The notes beneath the pieces are model-generated. The model saw only the letters and a program-made list of their open reading frames with translations, was not told the DNA's origin and did no database searches. Shown piece by piece: positions 52,213 through 60,926 of a stretch of 64,000 bases of DNA; the stretch's first letter is position 1; each line of letters begins with the position of its first letter. The stretch comes from Salinigranum salinum. Its GTDB lineage: Archaea > Halobacteriota > Halobacteria > Halobacteriales > Haloferacaceae. A program made the position numbers and the translations under genes. Location of the stretch: NCBI RefSeq assembly GCF_009176545.1, contig NZ_VTOJ01000001.1:1612001-1676000 (forward strand), read 5' to 3'.

Positions 52213-53436
52213 CTACTCGGGAGCGCGGCCGGTTTCGCGCATGTACGCGTGGAGTTTCTCGGCGACGGCCTCGGCGAACGCCTCGTCGTTGACGTCGGTG
52301 TCGAACTCGAGGAGTTCGACGTCGTCGTCGATCGTCTCGCGGAGCGCGTCGAACAGCGCCGCGTCGGCCTCGGGGTCGTAGAAGTCCTCGCCCTCGACGG
52401 CGAGCATCGAGACGCCCCGCAGGGGGAGCGCGAGTGCGGTCGGGCCGGTGGCGGCGTTGAGCTTTTCACCGAGGATCCGGCCGAGTTCGGCACACTCCTC
52501 GGGCGTGGTCCGCATCAGCGTCACCTGCGGGTTGTGGACGTGGAGCGTCCGTGATTCGAACTCGTCGGGAACCTCCTCGCGCGGGCCGAAGTTCACCATG
52601 TCGAGCGCGCCGGTCGAGACGACCTGTGGGGTGCCCGTCTCCGCGGCCGCGTCCAGTCGCGTGGGACCCGCTGAGAGCACGCCACCGACGAGTTCGTCCG
52701 CCCACTCGGTCGTCGTGACGTCGAGGACGCCGTCGATGACGCCCTCTCGCACGAGGGTCTCCATCGCCGTCCCGCCCGTGCCCGTCGCGTGGAAGACGAT
52801 GGTCTCGTAGCCGCGGTCTTCGAGCCACGCGCGGGCTGTCTTGACACACGGCGTCGTGACGCCGAACATCGTGATGCCGACGGTGGGGCGGTCGTCGACC
52901 GAGACGTCGGGCTCGTTCGCCACCATCCCGACCATGGCCAGCGCCGCGTTCGAGATCACGGTTCTGGAGAGCTGGTTCAGCCCCTCGATGTCGGCGACCG
53001 AGTACAGCATCATCACGTCGCGCGCCTCGACGTACGGGCGGACGTCGCCGGAGGCCATCGTCGACACCATGAGTTTGGGGACGCCGTACGGGAGCGCGCG
53101 CATCGCCGTCGTCGCGATCGAGGTGTTGCCCGACCCGCCCAGACCGAGAATGCCGTCGAGGACGCCCTCGTCGTGGAGGTCCTGACAGACCGCCGCCGCC
53201 CCGTCGCCCATGACCTCCATCGCTTCGCCGCGGTCGCCCGCCTCGCGCAGCGCGTCGAGGGAACTCCCGCCCGCGGCGGCGACCTCGCTCGCCGGCGTCT
53301 CCGGTTCGAAGCCCGGTTCGCCGACGACGCCGGTGTCGACGACGTGGACGTCGATCCCCTGCGCCTCGATCACGTCGCGGGCGAAGCCGATCTCTTCGGC
53401 CTTGGTGTCGAGCGTCCCGACGATGACGACCGCCAT
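52213..53436 (-). CDS. Tm-1-like ATP-binding domain protein (UPF0261)
   Basis: A 407-residue two-lobed protein of the UPF0261/Tm-1 N-terminal family: VVIVGTLDTKAEEIGFARDVIEAQGIDVHVVDTGV at the start, LGLGGSGNTSIATTAMRALPYGVPKLMVSTMASGD, VGITMFGVTTPCVKTARAWLEDRGYETIVFHATGTGG, and ending with TALALPLRGVSMLAVEGEDFYDPEADAALFDAL. It overlaps by one base (TGATG) with the PEP-hydrolase-like gene upstream. In plants and bacteria the two are often adjacent or fused. The pathway is unknown. Confidence 0.92.
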   Translation of the reverse strand: MAVVIVGTLDTKAEEIGFARDVIEAQGIDVHVVDTGVVGEPGFEPETPASEVAAAGGSSLDALREAGDRGEAMEVMGDGAAAVCQDLHDEGVLDGILGLGGSGNTSIATTAMRALPYGVPKLMVSTMASGDVRPYVEARDVMMLYSVADIEGLNQLSRTVISNAALAMVGMVANEPDVSVDDRPTVGITMFGVTTPCVKTARAWLEDRGYETIVFHATGTGGTAMETLVREGVIDGVLDVTTTEWADELVGGVLSAGPTRLDAAAETGTPQVVSTGALDMVNFGPREEVPDEFESRTLHVHNPQVTLMRTTPEECAELGRILGEKLNAATGPTALALPLRGVSMLAVEGEDFYDPEADAALFDALRETIDDDVELLEFDTDVNDEAFAEAVAEKLHAYMRETGRAPE

Positions 53437-54269
53437 CAGAGATCGATCTCCTTGAACTCTCGGGCCTGGTTCTCGATCGCTTCCTCCGTGGGGAGACGCT
53501 CGATGCTCGACGCGCCGAAGAAGCCGACGACACCCTCCGTGTTGTGCAGGACGTACCGGGCGTCGTCGGGCCAGGCGATCGGCCCGCCGTGACAGATGAC
53601 CATGACGTCGTCGTTCACGGATTTGGCGGCGTCGTGGTGGGCCTGTACCCGCTCGGCCGCGGCGTCGAGGTCGAGCGCCGTCTCGGCGCCGATGTCACCC
53701 GAGGTCGTGAGCCCCATGTGCGAGACGACGACGTCCGCGCCGGCCTCGGTCATCTCGCGGGCCTGCTCTTCGGAGAAGACGTACGGACAGGTGAGCATCC
53801 CCTTCTCCGACGCGGTTCGGATCATCTCGACCTCCTTATCGTATCCCATCCCGGTCTCCTCGAGGTTCTGCCGGAAGCCGCTGTCCTCGTCGATCAGTCC
53901 CACGGTCGGGAAGTTCTGGACGCCGGAGAAGCCGCGGCGCTGGAGGTCGTCGACGAAGACGTCCATGTCGCGGAACGGGTCGGTGCCGTTGACGCCGGCG
54001 AGGACGGGCGTGTCCTCGACGACCGGGAGGACCTCGTGGCCCATCTCGACGACGATCTCGTTCGCGTCGCCGTACGGCAACAGTCCCGCGAGCGACCCGC
54101 GCCCGTTCATCCGGTAGCGCCCGGAGTTGTAGATGATGAGCAGGTCCACTCCTCCACGTTCGGCGAACTTCGCGGAGATGCCCGTCCCCGCGCCCGCGCC
54201 GATGACCGGATCGCCCGCCGCGACCGTCTCGTCTAGGCGGTCCAGCGACTCCTCGCGTGTGTACTTCAT
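53436..54269 (-). CDS. Phosphoenolpyruvate hydrolase-like TIM-barrel protein
   Basis: A 277-residue TIM-barrel protein of the 'phosphoenolpyruvate hydrolase family', the second half of the Tm-1-type two-gene system. Marks are AAGDPVIGAGAGTGISAKFAERGGVDLLIIYNSGRYRMNGRGSLAGLLPYGDAN and AGADVVVSHMGLTTSGDIGA. The start at 54269 (MKYTREESLDRL) is preferred over ATGs two and seven codons earlier. Co-translated with the UPF0261 gene. Confidence 0.9.
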   Translation of the reverse strand: MKYTREESLDRLDETVAAGDPVIGAGAGTGISAKFAERGGVDLLIIYNSGRYRMNGRGSLAGLLPYGDANEIVVEMGHEVLPVVEDTPVLAGVNGTDPFRDMDVFVDDLQRRGFSGVQNFPTVGLIDEDSGFRQNLEETGMGYDKEVEMIRTASEKGMLTCPYVFSEEQAREMTEAGADVVVSHMGLTTSGDIGAETALDLDAAAERVQAHHDAAKSVNDDVMVICHGGPIAWPDDARYVLHNTEGVVGFFGASSIERLPTEEAIENQAREFKEIDL

Positions 54270-54455
54270 TGGCATGACCACTGACACCAATTCGGACGGC
54301 GCGCATTAGTGTTACGGCGACGACATTCGCGGAACGGTCGGGCACAGCACACTCCGGACTCGTGACCATCGACCACATTGCGGGCCTGCGAACCGCCTGT
54401 CCGGACGGAACCCGCGCGAAACAGTTAACCCACCGTCACTTGAGGTGTGTGCTGT

Positions 54456-54863
54456 ATGTCAACGTACTACGTCGAACCCGACGACGTCGACACCCAGCAG
54501 TTCGACTGGGGGACGCTCAAGTGGATGGCCACCCCCGACGTGAACGGCTCCGAGCGGTTCAGCGCGGGCGTCGTCCAGCTCGAACCCGGGAAGGGCCACG
54601 AGCTCCACACCCACCCCGACAGCGACGAGATCCTCTACTTCGTCAGCGGGACGGGCGAACAGACCGTCGCCGGCGACACGCGGGAGGTCGGGCCGGACGA
54701 GATGGTGTACATCCCCGCTGGCGTCGAACACGGCACCGTGAACACCGGCTGGGAGACGCTCCGGCTCCTCGCGGTGTACGCTCCGCCCGGGCCGGAGGAC
54801 GTCCTCGCCGACCTCCCCGGGTGTACGATCGTGCCCGCGGGAGAGCTTCCGACACGAGACTGA
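54456..54863 (+). CDS. Cupin-domain protein
   Basis: A 135-residue cupin with metal motif GHELHTHPDSDEILYFVSGTGEQ (H-x-H...E) and second motif YIPAGVEHGTVNTGWETL. It opens MSTYYVEPDDVDTQQFDWG. Possibly an isomerase or dioxygenase of sugars or carboxylic acids. Its stop is followed at once by the 21-base minisatellite. Confidence 0.87.
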   Translation: MSTYYVEPDDVDTQQFDWGTLKWMATPDVNGSERFSAGVVQLEPGKGHELHTHPDSDEILYFVSGTGEQTVAGDTREVGPDEMVYIPAGVEHGTVNTGWETLRLLAVYAPPGPEDVLADLPGCTIVPAGELPTRD

Positions 54864-54865
54864 TC

Positions 54866-55179
54866 GGTGGTGACGCGGGACCGGCAGGTGGTGACGCGGG
54901 ACCGACAGGTGGTGACGCGGGACCGACAGGTGGTGACGCGGGACCGACAGGTGGTGACGCGGGACCGACAGGTGGTGACGCGGGACCGACAGGTGGTGAC
55001 GCGGGACCGACAGGTGGTGACGCGGGACCGACCAGGTGGTGACGCGGGACCGACAGGTGGTGACGCGGGACCGACAGGTGGTGACGCGGGACCGACAGGT
55101 GGTGACGCGGGACCGACAGGTGGTGACGCGGGACCGACAGGTGGTGACGCGGGACCGACAGGTGGTGACGCGGGACTGA
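54866..55179. repeat. 21-base minisatellite, about 15 units
   Basis: Tandem copies of a unit that reads GGTGGTGACGCGGGACCGAC plus A, starting at 54866 and recurring every 21 bases, with one single-base insertion after the eighth unit (the ninth begins at 55035). The first unit has CCGGCA where the others have CCGACA, and the last ends in GGGACTGA. It directly follows the cupin stop and lies between convergent genes. Confidence 0.95.
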
Positions 55180-55229
55180 GCCGGCTGTGTGAACGGACGA
55201 GACGGAGCAGAGCCGGGGGGCGTCGCCAG

Positions 55230-55712
55230 TCAGGGCATGTACCGCACGACGACGACGCCCGGTTCCGACCGGATCTCGACGCGCGCGACGCCCATGCGAG
55301 CGGCGCGGACGAGCGTCGCCTCCCGGTCGTCGACCACGTCGGAGACGGCCTGTTCGGTCGTCTCCTCGGGAACGGTCATGACGTGGAGTTCGCCCGTGCC
55401 GGCCCGCTCCTTCCGGGCGAGTTCTCCCACGGGCTGTGCGGCAGCGGTCTCGCGCGCCCAGGCCGTCGGCCTCTCGTCGGAGACGTCGAGCGCGAGGCTC
55501 CACTGGCGGTCGATCTCGGCCAGTCGCCACGAGACGTTCAGCGGCGGGTCGGGGACGACCGTCCCCTCGACGGCGTCGTCGACCGCCACGCCAGGGTTCG
55601 AGGAGAGGGTGTGGACCTGGCCGTCCGTCACGTCCTTTAATACGGCCGACTCTTCGTCCGCGGCGGTGACGAGGAACGTGCTGGTCTTCGCCGTCGGTCC
55701 GTCGTCGGTCAT
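55230..55712 (-). CDS. DUF5812 family protein
   Basis: A 160-residue soluble acidic protein with the haloarchaeal DUF5812 pattern: KTSTFLVTAADEESAVLKDVTDGQVHTLSSNPGVAVDDAVEGTVVPDPPLNVSWRLAEIDRQWSLAL, then LARKERAGTGELHVMTVPEETTEQAVSDVVDDREATLVRAARMGVARVEIRSEPGVVVVRYMP. Function unknown; it recalls RNA-binding or ribosome-associated folds. It converges with the minisatellite. Confidence 0.88.
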   Translation of the reverse strand: MTDDGPTAKTSTFLVTAADEESAVLKDVTDGQVHTLSSNPGVAVDDAVEGTVVPDPPLNVSWRLAEIDRQWSLALDVSDERPTAWARETAAAQPVGELARKERAGTGELHVMTVPEETTEQAVSDVVDDREATLVRAARMGVARVEIRSEPGVVVVRYMP

Positions 55713-55810
55713 CGGCTGAACGAAGGCGACGCCGCCTGTTCACGCTTTCGTCCTCGGCACGCCCGGTTGGTGGATGGAGCGGGTGAGACTCCCGCCGACC
55801 GGAGATCACG

Positions 55811-55820
55811 ACTGGTTATT
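55811..55820 (+). promoter_or_regulatory. TATA-like box of GNAT gene
   Basis: ACTGGTTATT, about 35 bases before the ATG at 55852; it supports that start over one at 55774. Confidence 0.35.
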
Positions 55821-55851
55821 ACCGTCGGCCGTGGACGACCGGACGAGACCG

Positions 55852-56436
55852 ATGTTCGACCTCTGGCGGCTGACCCGGAACGACCACGCGCGGCGGCTGT
55901 ACGACGCGCTGAAACGTGCCGGGATCACTGCGACGCGGATGTACGAGTACGTCGCACCGCTCGACACCGTCAAGGCGGGTCGTGAGCCGCCAGCGGGCGT
56001 CGTCGTCGCCCCCCGACCACCAGATTCGCTCCGGGCCGAAGCGTGTCCGGCGCTCCCGGAACGCCGCGACGACGAGACAATCCTGGTGGCGAGCGCGGAC
56101 GACGGTAGTGGGGAAGAGGTGCTCGGCTACCTGTTCGTCAGTCCCACGCCGACCGTTCACGTCCACCCACTCGAGAGCGACCTGTCGTTCGACGGGGCCT
56201 ACATCCGGCGGGTGTTCGTTCATCCTCACGCGCGCAACCGGGGCGTCGCGACCGCACTCGTCGCCCGCGCCCTGGAGCTGGCGACGGAGTGGCGGATGGA
56301 GACGGTCCACGCACTCGTTGCCCTCGACAACCGCCCGTCGCAGTGGGTGTTCGAGGCCAACGGGTTCGAGCGCCGCCGGGTGCACGGCTACCTGCGGCTG
56401 TTCGGCTACCGCCGTCGCGACGTCACCCCCGCCTGA
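55852..56436 (+). CDS. GNAT family N-acetyltransferase
   Basis: Acetyl-CoA-dependent acetyltransferase of the GNAT fold, 194 residues. The coenzyme-binding loop is RRVFVHPHARNRGVATALVARALELATEW, with the preceding strand AYIRRVFV and following NGFERRRVHGYLRLFGYRRR. An N-terminal extension of about 80 residues is variable. Substrate unknown; protein N-terminus or small amine are options. A start 26 codons earlier is possible, though the TATA position favours 55852. Confidence 0.85.
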   Translation: MFDLWRLTRNDHARRLYDALKRAGITATRMYEYVAPLDTVKAGREPPAGVVVAPRPPDSLRAEACPALPERRDDETILVASADDGSGEEVLGYLFVSPTPTVHVHPLESDLSFDGAYIRRVFVHPHARNRGVATALVARALELATEWRMETVHALVALDNRPSQWVFEANGFERRRVHGYLRLFGYRRRDVTPA

Positions 56437-56516
56437 GTCGGTTACGAACGGGACAATACCGCTCCGTACGCCATCGCAACTATATATTTGCGAATATACT
56501 ATATAATTCATCGGGA

Positions 56517-56526
56517 GATTTTATAC
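56517..56526 (+). promoter_or_regulatory. TATA box of CDP-alcohol transferase operon
   Basis: GATTTTATAC about 33 bases before the ATG at 56555, within an AT-rich island (56480-56530). Confidence 0.5.
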
Positions 56527-56554
56527 ACAGGTCGACGAACGGGCCTGTGAGGAC

Positions 56555-57250
56555 ATGTCCGACGAGAACAGGTCCGTGCTCGAACCGGTCGATGGATTCG
56601 ACTCCCGGGCCGAGCGGGTCGTGCGCTCGACCACGGAAGAGAACATGATCTCCCGGCTGAACGGGGCGGACTGGCTCAGTCTGACGGCGCTGTTCTGGGC
56701 GTGGATCGCCGCGCTCCTCGTGGTCGGTGGGGAGCCGAACTGGGGAATCCTGGCGATGTTCGCGGGCTTCGTCTTCGACAAGGCCGACGGCTACTGGGCC
56801 CGTCGACGGGGGATCGACTCCGACTTCGGCCGCGCCATCGACTCGTTCATCGACGTCTTCGTCTACCTCGTGACCGCCGCGTTGCTGTACCACACGGTGC
56901 TCGCGCCGAACGCCCTGGTTGGGGCCGCCGTCGGCTTCGTAATCCTCCTGTTCGGGGGGCTTCGGCTCGTCCGCCACAACGCCGAGGGGTTCGGCGACGA
57001 GGGGGGCACCTCGTACTACGTGGGAACGACGGTCGTCCACACGAACGTCGTCGTCCTCGCGAGCTACCTCCTCGACGCGTTCGTCGGGCTGTGGAACGGC
57101 TGGCTCGCGGCCGTCGTCATCGTCGCCGCCTGTCCGCTCATGACCTCCCGGTACAGGGCGTACAAGACGGTCCTCGGACACTGGCTCGTCGGTGTCGGCG
57201 GTGTGGTGGCTATCGCGCTGGTGCTCGCACTCGAGTTCGGCGTCGTATGA
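56555..57250 (+). CDS. CDP-alcohol phosphatidyltransferase family protein
   Basis: Membrane enzyme that transfers a phospho-group from CDP-lipid or CDP-alcohol to an alcohol. It has 231 residues and about six helices. The family signature DG-x2-AR-x8-G-x3-D-x3-D is complete (D78, G79, A82, R83, G92, D96, D100). Archaeal members make lipid headgroups such as archaetidylserine, -glycerol or -inositol phosphate. The alcohol cannot be told here. It is the first of three closely packed genes; its stop overlaps the PHP start (ATGA). Confidence 0.93.
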   Translation: MSDENRSVLEPVDGFDSRAERVVRSTTEENMISRLNGADWLSLTALFWAWIAALLVVGGEPNWGILAMFAGFVFDKADGYWARRRGIDSDFGRAIDSFIDVFVYLVTAALLYHTVLAPNALVGAAVGFVILLFGGLRLVRHNAEGFGDEGGTSYYVGTTVVHTNVVVLASYLLDAFVGLWNGWLAAVVIVAACPLMTSRYRAYKTVLGHWLVGVGGVVAIALVLALEFGVV

Positions 57251-57918
57251 GACGGCTCCGGGTCGATCCCTACGTCCACACGGAGGACTCGTACGACGCG
57301 GACGAGCCCGCAGAGCGGCTGCTCGACAGGGCGGCGGCGGTGGGGCTCGACGGCGTCGTCGTCACCGACCACGACGCCATCCGCGAGTCGCGTCGAGCGG
57401 CCGCCATCGCCGCCGACTACGGGCTGATCGGTGTCGTCGGGGTCGAGGTGTCGACCGCCGATGGACACCTGCTCGCCCTCGGCGTCGACGACTGCCCGCC
57501 ACGGGACGAGCCCCTCGGAGAGACCGTCGAGCATGTCCACGACTGCGGCGGTGTCGCCGTCGTTCCCCACCCGTTCCAGCGGTCGCGACACGGCGCACGG
57601 CGCGACGCCATCGTCGAGACCGATCCCGACGCTCTGGAGGTGTACAACGCCCACACGATCACCGGCCTCCGCAACACGCAGACGCGGTCGTTCGCCCGGG
57701 AGCACGGCCTGCCCGGCGTCGGTGGCAGTGACGCGCACTTCGCCCCCCTCGTCGGCCGGGCGTACACCGAGCTCCGTGTCCGTGAACCGACGGCCGACGG
57801 CGTCCTCGACGCGATCCGGACCGGTCGGACGCGAGCCGTCGGCCGCCGGACGTCGGCGCGACAGTACGTCCGCAAGTACGCGCTGAACGCCACGATCCGG
57901 ATGGAGTCGGTCCTCTGA
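57247..57918 (+). CDS. PHP-domain metal-dependent phosphoesterase
   Basis: A 223-residue PHP-fold protein. Metal-binding motifs are present as VTDHDAIRESRRA, VVPHPFQRSRHG and VGGSDAHFAPLVG. The usual first HxH motif reads Y9-x-H11 (DPYVHTEDSYDADE), so one metal ligand is lost or replaced by Tyr. Its activity could still be phosphoesterase with altered metal use. Coupled by a 4-base overlap to the CDP-alcohol transferase gene, which suggests action on a phosphorylated product or precursor. Confidence 0.85.
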   Translation: MRRLRVDPYVHTEDSYDADEPAERLLDRAAAVGLDGVVVTDHDAIRESRRAAAIAADYGLIGVVGVEVSTADGHLLALGVDDCPPRDEPLGETVEHVHDCGGVAVVPHPFQRSRHGARRDAIVETDPDALEVYNAHTITGLRNTQTRSFAREHGLPGVGGSDAHFAPLVGRAYTELRVREPTADGVLDAIRTGRTRAVGRRTSARQYVRKYALNATIRMESVL

Positions 57919-57919
57919 G

Positions 57920-58603
57920 ATGCAGGTCTTCGAATCTCCCGAGGCCCGTCGGCAGACGCTCCTCAGACTCGGCGTTTTGGCCGTCGTGGTGGTCGGGGGT
58001 GGCCTGGCAGTGACGCGATACGCTCCCTTCGTCACCGACCCGGAGTGGGCCCGCGCGACCGTCGACCGGGCGGGACCGTACGCCCCGGTCGCCTTCGTCG
58101 TCCTGCAGGCGACGCAGGTCGTCCTCGCGCCCATCCCCGGACAGACGCTCGCCGTTGTCGGCGGCTTCCTCTTCGGCCCGATCGGCGCCGTCTACAGCAT
58201 CGTCGGCGTCGCCATCGGAAGCGCCGTCGTCCTCGTCCTCTCGCGTCGGTACGGCCGACCGTTCGTCGAACGCGTCGTGGCCGACGCAGTCGTCGACCGG
58301 TTCGACACGTTCGTCGACGACTACGGCCTCCTCGGGCTCGTCGTGGTGTTCTCGCTCCCGACGTTTCCGGACGACGCGATCTGTGCGCTCGCCGGACTCA
58401 CCGCCATCAGGCTACGGACGGTGCTGGTCGTGCTGGTCGTCGCACGGACGCCGACGTTCGTGCTCGCCACTCTCGTCGGCGACGGCCTCGCGGCCGCACA
58501 GTACCGGCTCGTCGCCGGGATTCTCGTCGTCGCCGTCGTCGTCGTCGTCGCGGTGTACGTGTTCAGGGAACGTCTCGTCGCGGCGCTGCCGTCGAAGGCC
58601 TGA
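57920..58603 (+). CDS. VTT-domain (TVP38/TMEM64, DedA-like) membrane protein
   Basis: A 227-residue membrane protein with the VTT/DedA core: YAPVAFVVLQATQVVLAPIPGQTLAVVGGFLFGPIGAVYSIVGVAIGSAVVLVLSRRYGRPFVERV followed by YGLLGLVVVFSLPTFPDDAICALAGLTAIRLRTVLVVLVVARTP. DedA/VTT proteins move undecaprenyl-phosphate or lipids between leaflets, and in archaea perhaps polyprenyl phosphate or polar lipids. Together with the transferase and PHP genes it suggests a lipid headgroup or carrier recycling operon. Confidence 0.9.
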   Translation: MQVFESPEARRQTLLRLGVLAVVVVGGGLAVTRYAPFVTDPEWARATVDRAGPYAPVAFVVLQATQVVLAPIPGQTLAVVGGFLFGPIGAVYSIVGVAIGSAVVLVLSRRYGRPFVERVVADAVVDRFDTFVDDYGLLGLVVVFSLPTFPDDAICALAGLTAIRLRTVLVVLVVARTPTFVLATLVGDGLAAAQYRLVAGILVVAVVVVVAVYVFRERLVAALPSKA

Positions 58604-58721
58604 ACGACCGACGACGGGGTCACGACCGTGAGAGACGCGACGATCGTGACGGTTACGAGGCCACGGAGGTCACGCGACGGCCAGGAGACCACGGACGCCA
58701 CGCACGACCGCGCCCGGCGAC

Positions 58722-59231
58722 TCAGCGGAGGATACGGTGGGCGACGACGATGACCGCCGAGGCGACGAGCGGGGGGACCACGCCCGCGAGCTGTGGGAGC
58801 GCGTACAGCGTCGCGACGACCGGCGCGATGGGTCCCGACGGCGCGGTCTGCTGATCGGCCGGGACGGTGATGAGCAGTCCGACGTACAGCGAGCCGACGA
58901 ACAGGTAGCCCGCGAGCGAGAGGGCGAAGTCGTAGCGGGCGTCGCGGCCCTCCGACCGGCGATGGCGACGCGCGACGAGCAGGACGGGCGCGACGAGTGG
59001 TGCGACGACGAACAGGCCCACGACGATGTAGAACGCCCGCGAGAGGGTGAGTGAGCCGCCCTCGACGGCGGCGGTCTGTGCGACGAGGACGATCAGTCCC
59101 GCGCCGAACAGCACCGTCACGGCTAGCGCCGCGAGCGCACCGACGAGGACGTAGCTCCGGAAGACGAGCGAGTCGCTCTGTCGGAACGCGTAGGGGAACG
59201 CGCCGAACACCCCGCGGTACCCGTCAGCCAT
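58722..59231 (-). CDS. Haloarchaeal membrane protein (DUF8056-like)
   Basis: A 169-residue protein with four helices (SYVLVGALAALAVTVLFGAGLIVLV, FYIVVGLFVVAPLVAPVLLVA, ALSLAGYLFVGSLYVGLLITVP and LAGVVPPLVASAVIVVAH). The mid-loop RRHRRSEGRDARYDFALSL is conserved in relatives. Function unknown. It converges with the VTT gene. Confidence 0.8.
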   Translation of the reverse strand: MADGYRGVFGAFPYAFRQSDSLVFRSYVLVGALAALAVTVLFGAGLIVLVAQTAAVEGGSLTLSRAFYIVVGLFVVAPLVAPVLLVARRHRRSEGRDARYDFALSLAGYLFVGSLYVGLLITVPADQQTAPSGPIAPVVATLYALPQLAGVVPPLVASAVIVVAHRILR

Positions 59232-59553
59232 ATCGGCGTTTAGGAGCGGTGCCGCTTAACCGGCGCGGTCCCGAGAGACGGGGGCGAACAGGCAGCACGG
59301 AGAGACGGTCCCGACACGGTGTGCCGCGCACCCGCGAGACGTGCCGGGATCGTCGTCAGCGGCGCACGCGACCTGTGGCCGCGGCCTCGTACTTGAACTC
59401 GTGGGGGGTGCAGGCGACTGACGAGACCGTTCTCGGAGTGACCAGAGAAGCGACGACACGGAGACGAGGGGCTAGTGAGACCGCGGCGTGTCCGGTCTCG
59501 TGGCTTGGGGTGACCGGCACGTACTTGTCACTGCCTTTCGGGGATGGGGACGT
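59232..59553. other. Intergenic region upstream of pgi
   Basis: About 320 bases between a divergent gene and pgi. It has no gene or repeat that I can support; two ACGTACTTGT/TCGTACTTGA-like stretches may belong to the promoter. Confidence 0.45.
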
Positions 59554-60840
59554 ATGTACGTCGACATCGGGAATACGCTGGAGACGACGCCCGGCGTCTC
59601 GCGCGACTCGCTCGAACGGCTCGACGACCACGTGGCGACGGCACACGACCGCATCGAGGAAGGGCGTGCGAACGCCGAACACGGGTACGCGGCGCTGAAC
59701 CTCCCCGAAACGACGGATACGAACGCTATCCACCGCGCCGTCGACCGGTTCGAGGCGTGCGAGGTGTTCCTCAACGTCGGCATCGGTGGGAGCGCCCTCG
59801 GTGCGGCGACCCTCTCGGCGGCGCTCGACTCCGACGTCGAGGCGTACTACCTCGACAACGTCGACCCGGTGCACACCCGCGCCCTCCTGGACTTGCTTCC
59901 ACTCGACCGGACCGTGATGAACGTCGTCTCGCGCTCGGGCACCACCGCCGAGACGCTCTCGACGTTCCTCGTCGTCCGCGAGGCCATGGAGTCGGCGGGA
60001 GTCGACTGGACCGAGCGAACGCTCGTCACGACGGGCGAGGAGGGCAACCTTCGCCGTCTCGCCGAGACACACGACCTCCCCTCGCTCCCGGTTCCCGACG
60101 GCGTCCCCGGTCGGTTCTCGGTCCTGTCGACCGTCGGCCTGGCCGCTGCCGCCGCCCAGGGCCACGACCTCGAAGCCCTGCTGAAGGGTGGTGCGGACGC
60201 CGCCGAGTCGCTCTCTGGGTCGCTGTTCGACTCGCCCGCGTACGCCTACGGCGCCGTCTCGTACGCGCTCGCCGAACGCGGCGCGCTCACCAACGCGATG
60301 ATGCCGTACGCGGAGTCGCTGGAGTACTTCGCCGAGTGGTTCGCCCAGCTGTGGGCCGAATCCCTGGGGAAGGACGGCCTCGGTCAGACGCCCGCCCGCG
60401 CGCTCGGCGTGACGGACCAGCACTCGCAGTTGCAGCTGTACCGGGCCGGTCCACACGACAAGATGGTCACGCTGGTTCGTCCCCGCGAGTACGAGGATCT
60501 GGGGATCCCCGACACCGACCTTGAGGGGCTCGCGTACCTGGGCGGGGCCTCACTTGGGGAGCTGCTCGACGCCGAGTTCGAGGCGACGGAGGCGTCGCTC
60601 GCCGCAGCCCAGGTCCCGAACGTCCGGATCGAGATCGACCACGTCGACGAGTACGCGCTGGGGGAGTTGCTGTACGCGATGGAAGCCGCCTGCGTGCTCT
60701 ACGGGGAGCTCGCCGCGGTGTCGACGTTCACGCAGCCCGCCGTCGAGTGGGGCAAGCGCGCCGCTCGCGGTCTCCTCGGTGGTGGCGACTTCGAGGAGGC
60801 CGACGCCGTCGCGGACAAGACGCGGCTCGAGATCGACTGA
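59554..60840 (+). CDS. pgi: Glucose-6-phosphate isomerase
   Basis: Interconverts glucose-6-phosphate and fructose-6-phosphate, here in gluconeogenesis and sugar interconversion. The 428-residue protein is of the classic SIS-domain type: NVGIGGSALGAATL, VVSRSGTTAETLSTFLVVREAM, GVPGRFSVLSTVGLAAAAAQG and, late, QTPARALGVTDQHSQLQLYRAGP with the catalytic His/Gln region. It is shorter than bacterial PGI, as usual in haloarchaea. Confidence 0.93.
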   Translation: MYVDIGNTLETTPGVSRDSLERLDDHVATAHDRIEEGRANAEHGYAALNLPETTDTNAIHRAVDRFEACEVFLNVGIGGSALGAATLSAALDSDVEAYYLDNVDPVHTRALLDLLPLDRTVMNVVSRSGTTAETLSTFLVVREAMESAGVDWTERTLVTTGEEGNLRRLAETHDLPSLPVPDGVPGRFSVLSTVGLAAAAAQGHDLEALLKGGADAAESLSGSLFDSPAYAYGAVSYALAERGALTNAMMPYAESLEYFAEWFAQLWAESLGKDGLGQTPARALGVTDQHSQLQLYRAGPHDKMVTLVRPREYEDLGIPDTDLEGLAYLGGASLGELLDAEFEATEASLAAAQVPNVRIEIDHVDEYALGELLYAMEAACVLYGELAAVSTFTQPAVEWGKRAARGLLGGGDFEEADAVADKTRLEID

Positions 60841-60926
60841 GCGCGGCGTCGGACCCCCATCGAGTCGTGTACCGCCCACGACCGGAACCGGAGGCTTGAA
60901 CCGCGAGGAAGACGAATCCGGGATCG

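Noticed and set aside
54866..55179. CRISPR array
   Set aside because: Units are directly adjacent with no unique spacers.
54643..55809. Repeat-containing frames through the 21-base array, both strands
   Set aside because: A 21-base unit keeps any frame open. The single-base insertion breaks one frame, and no family or start signal supports a protein.
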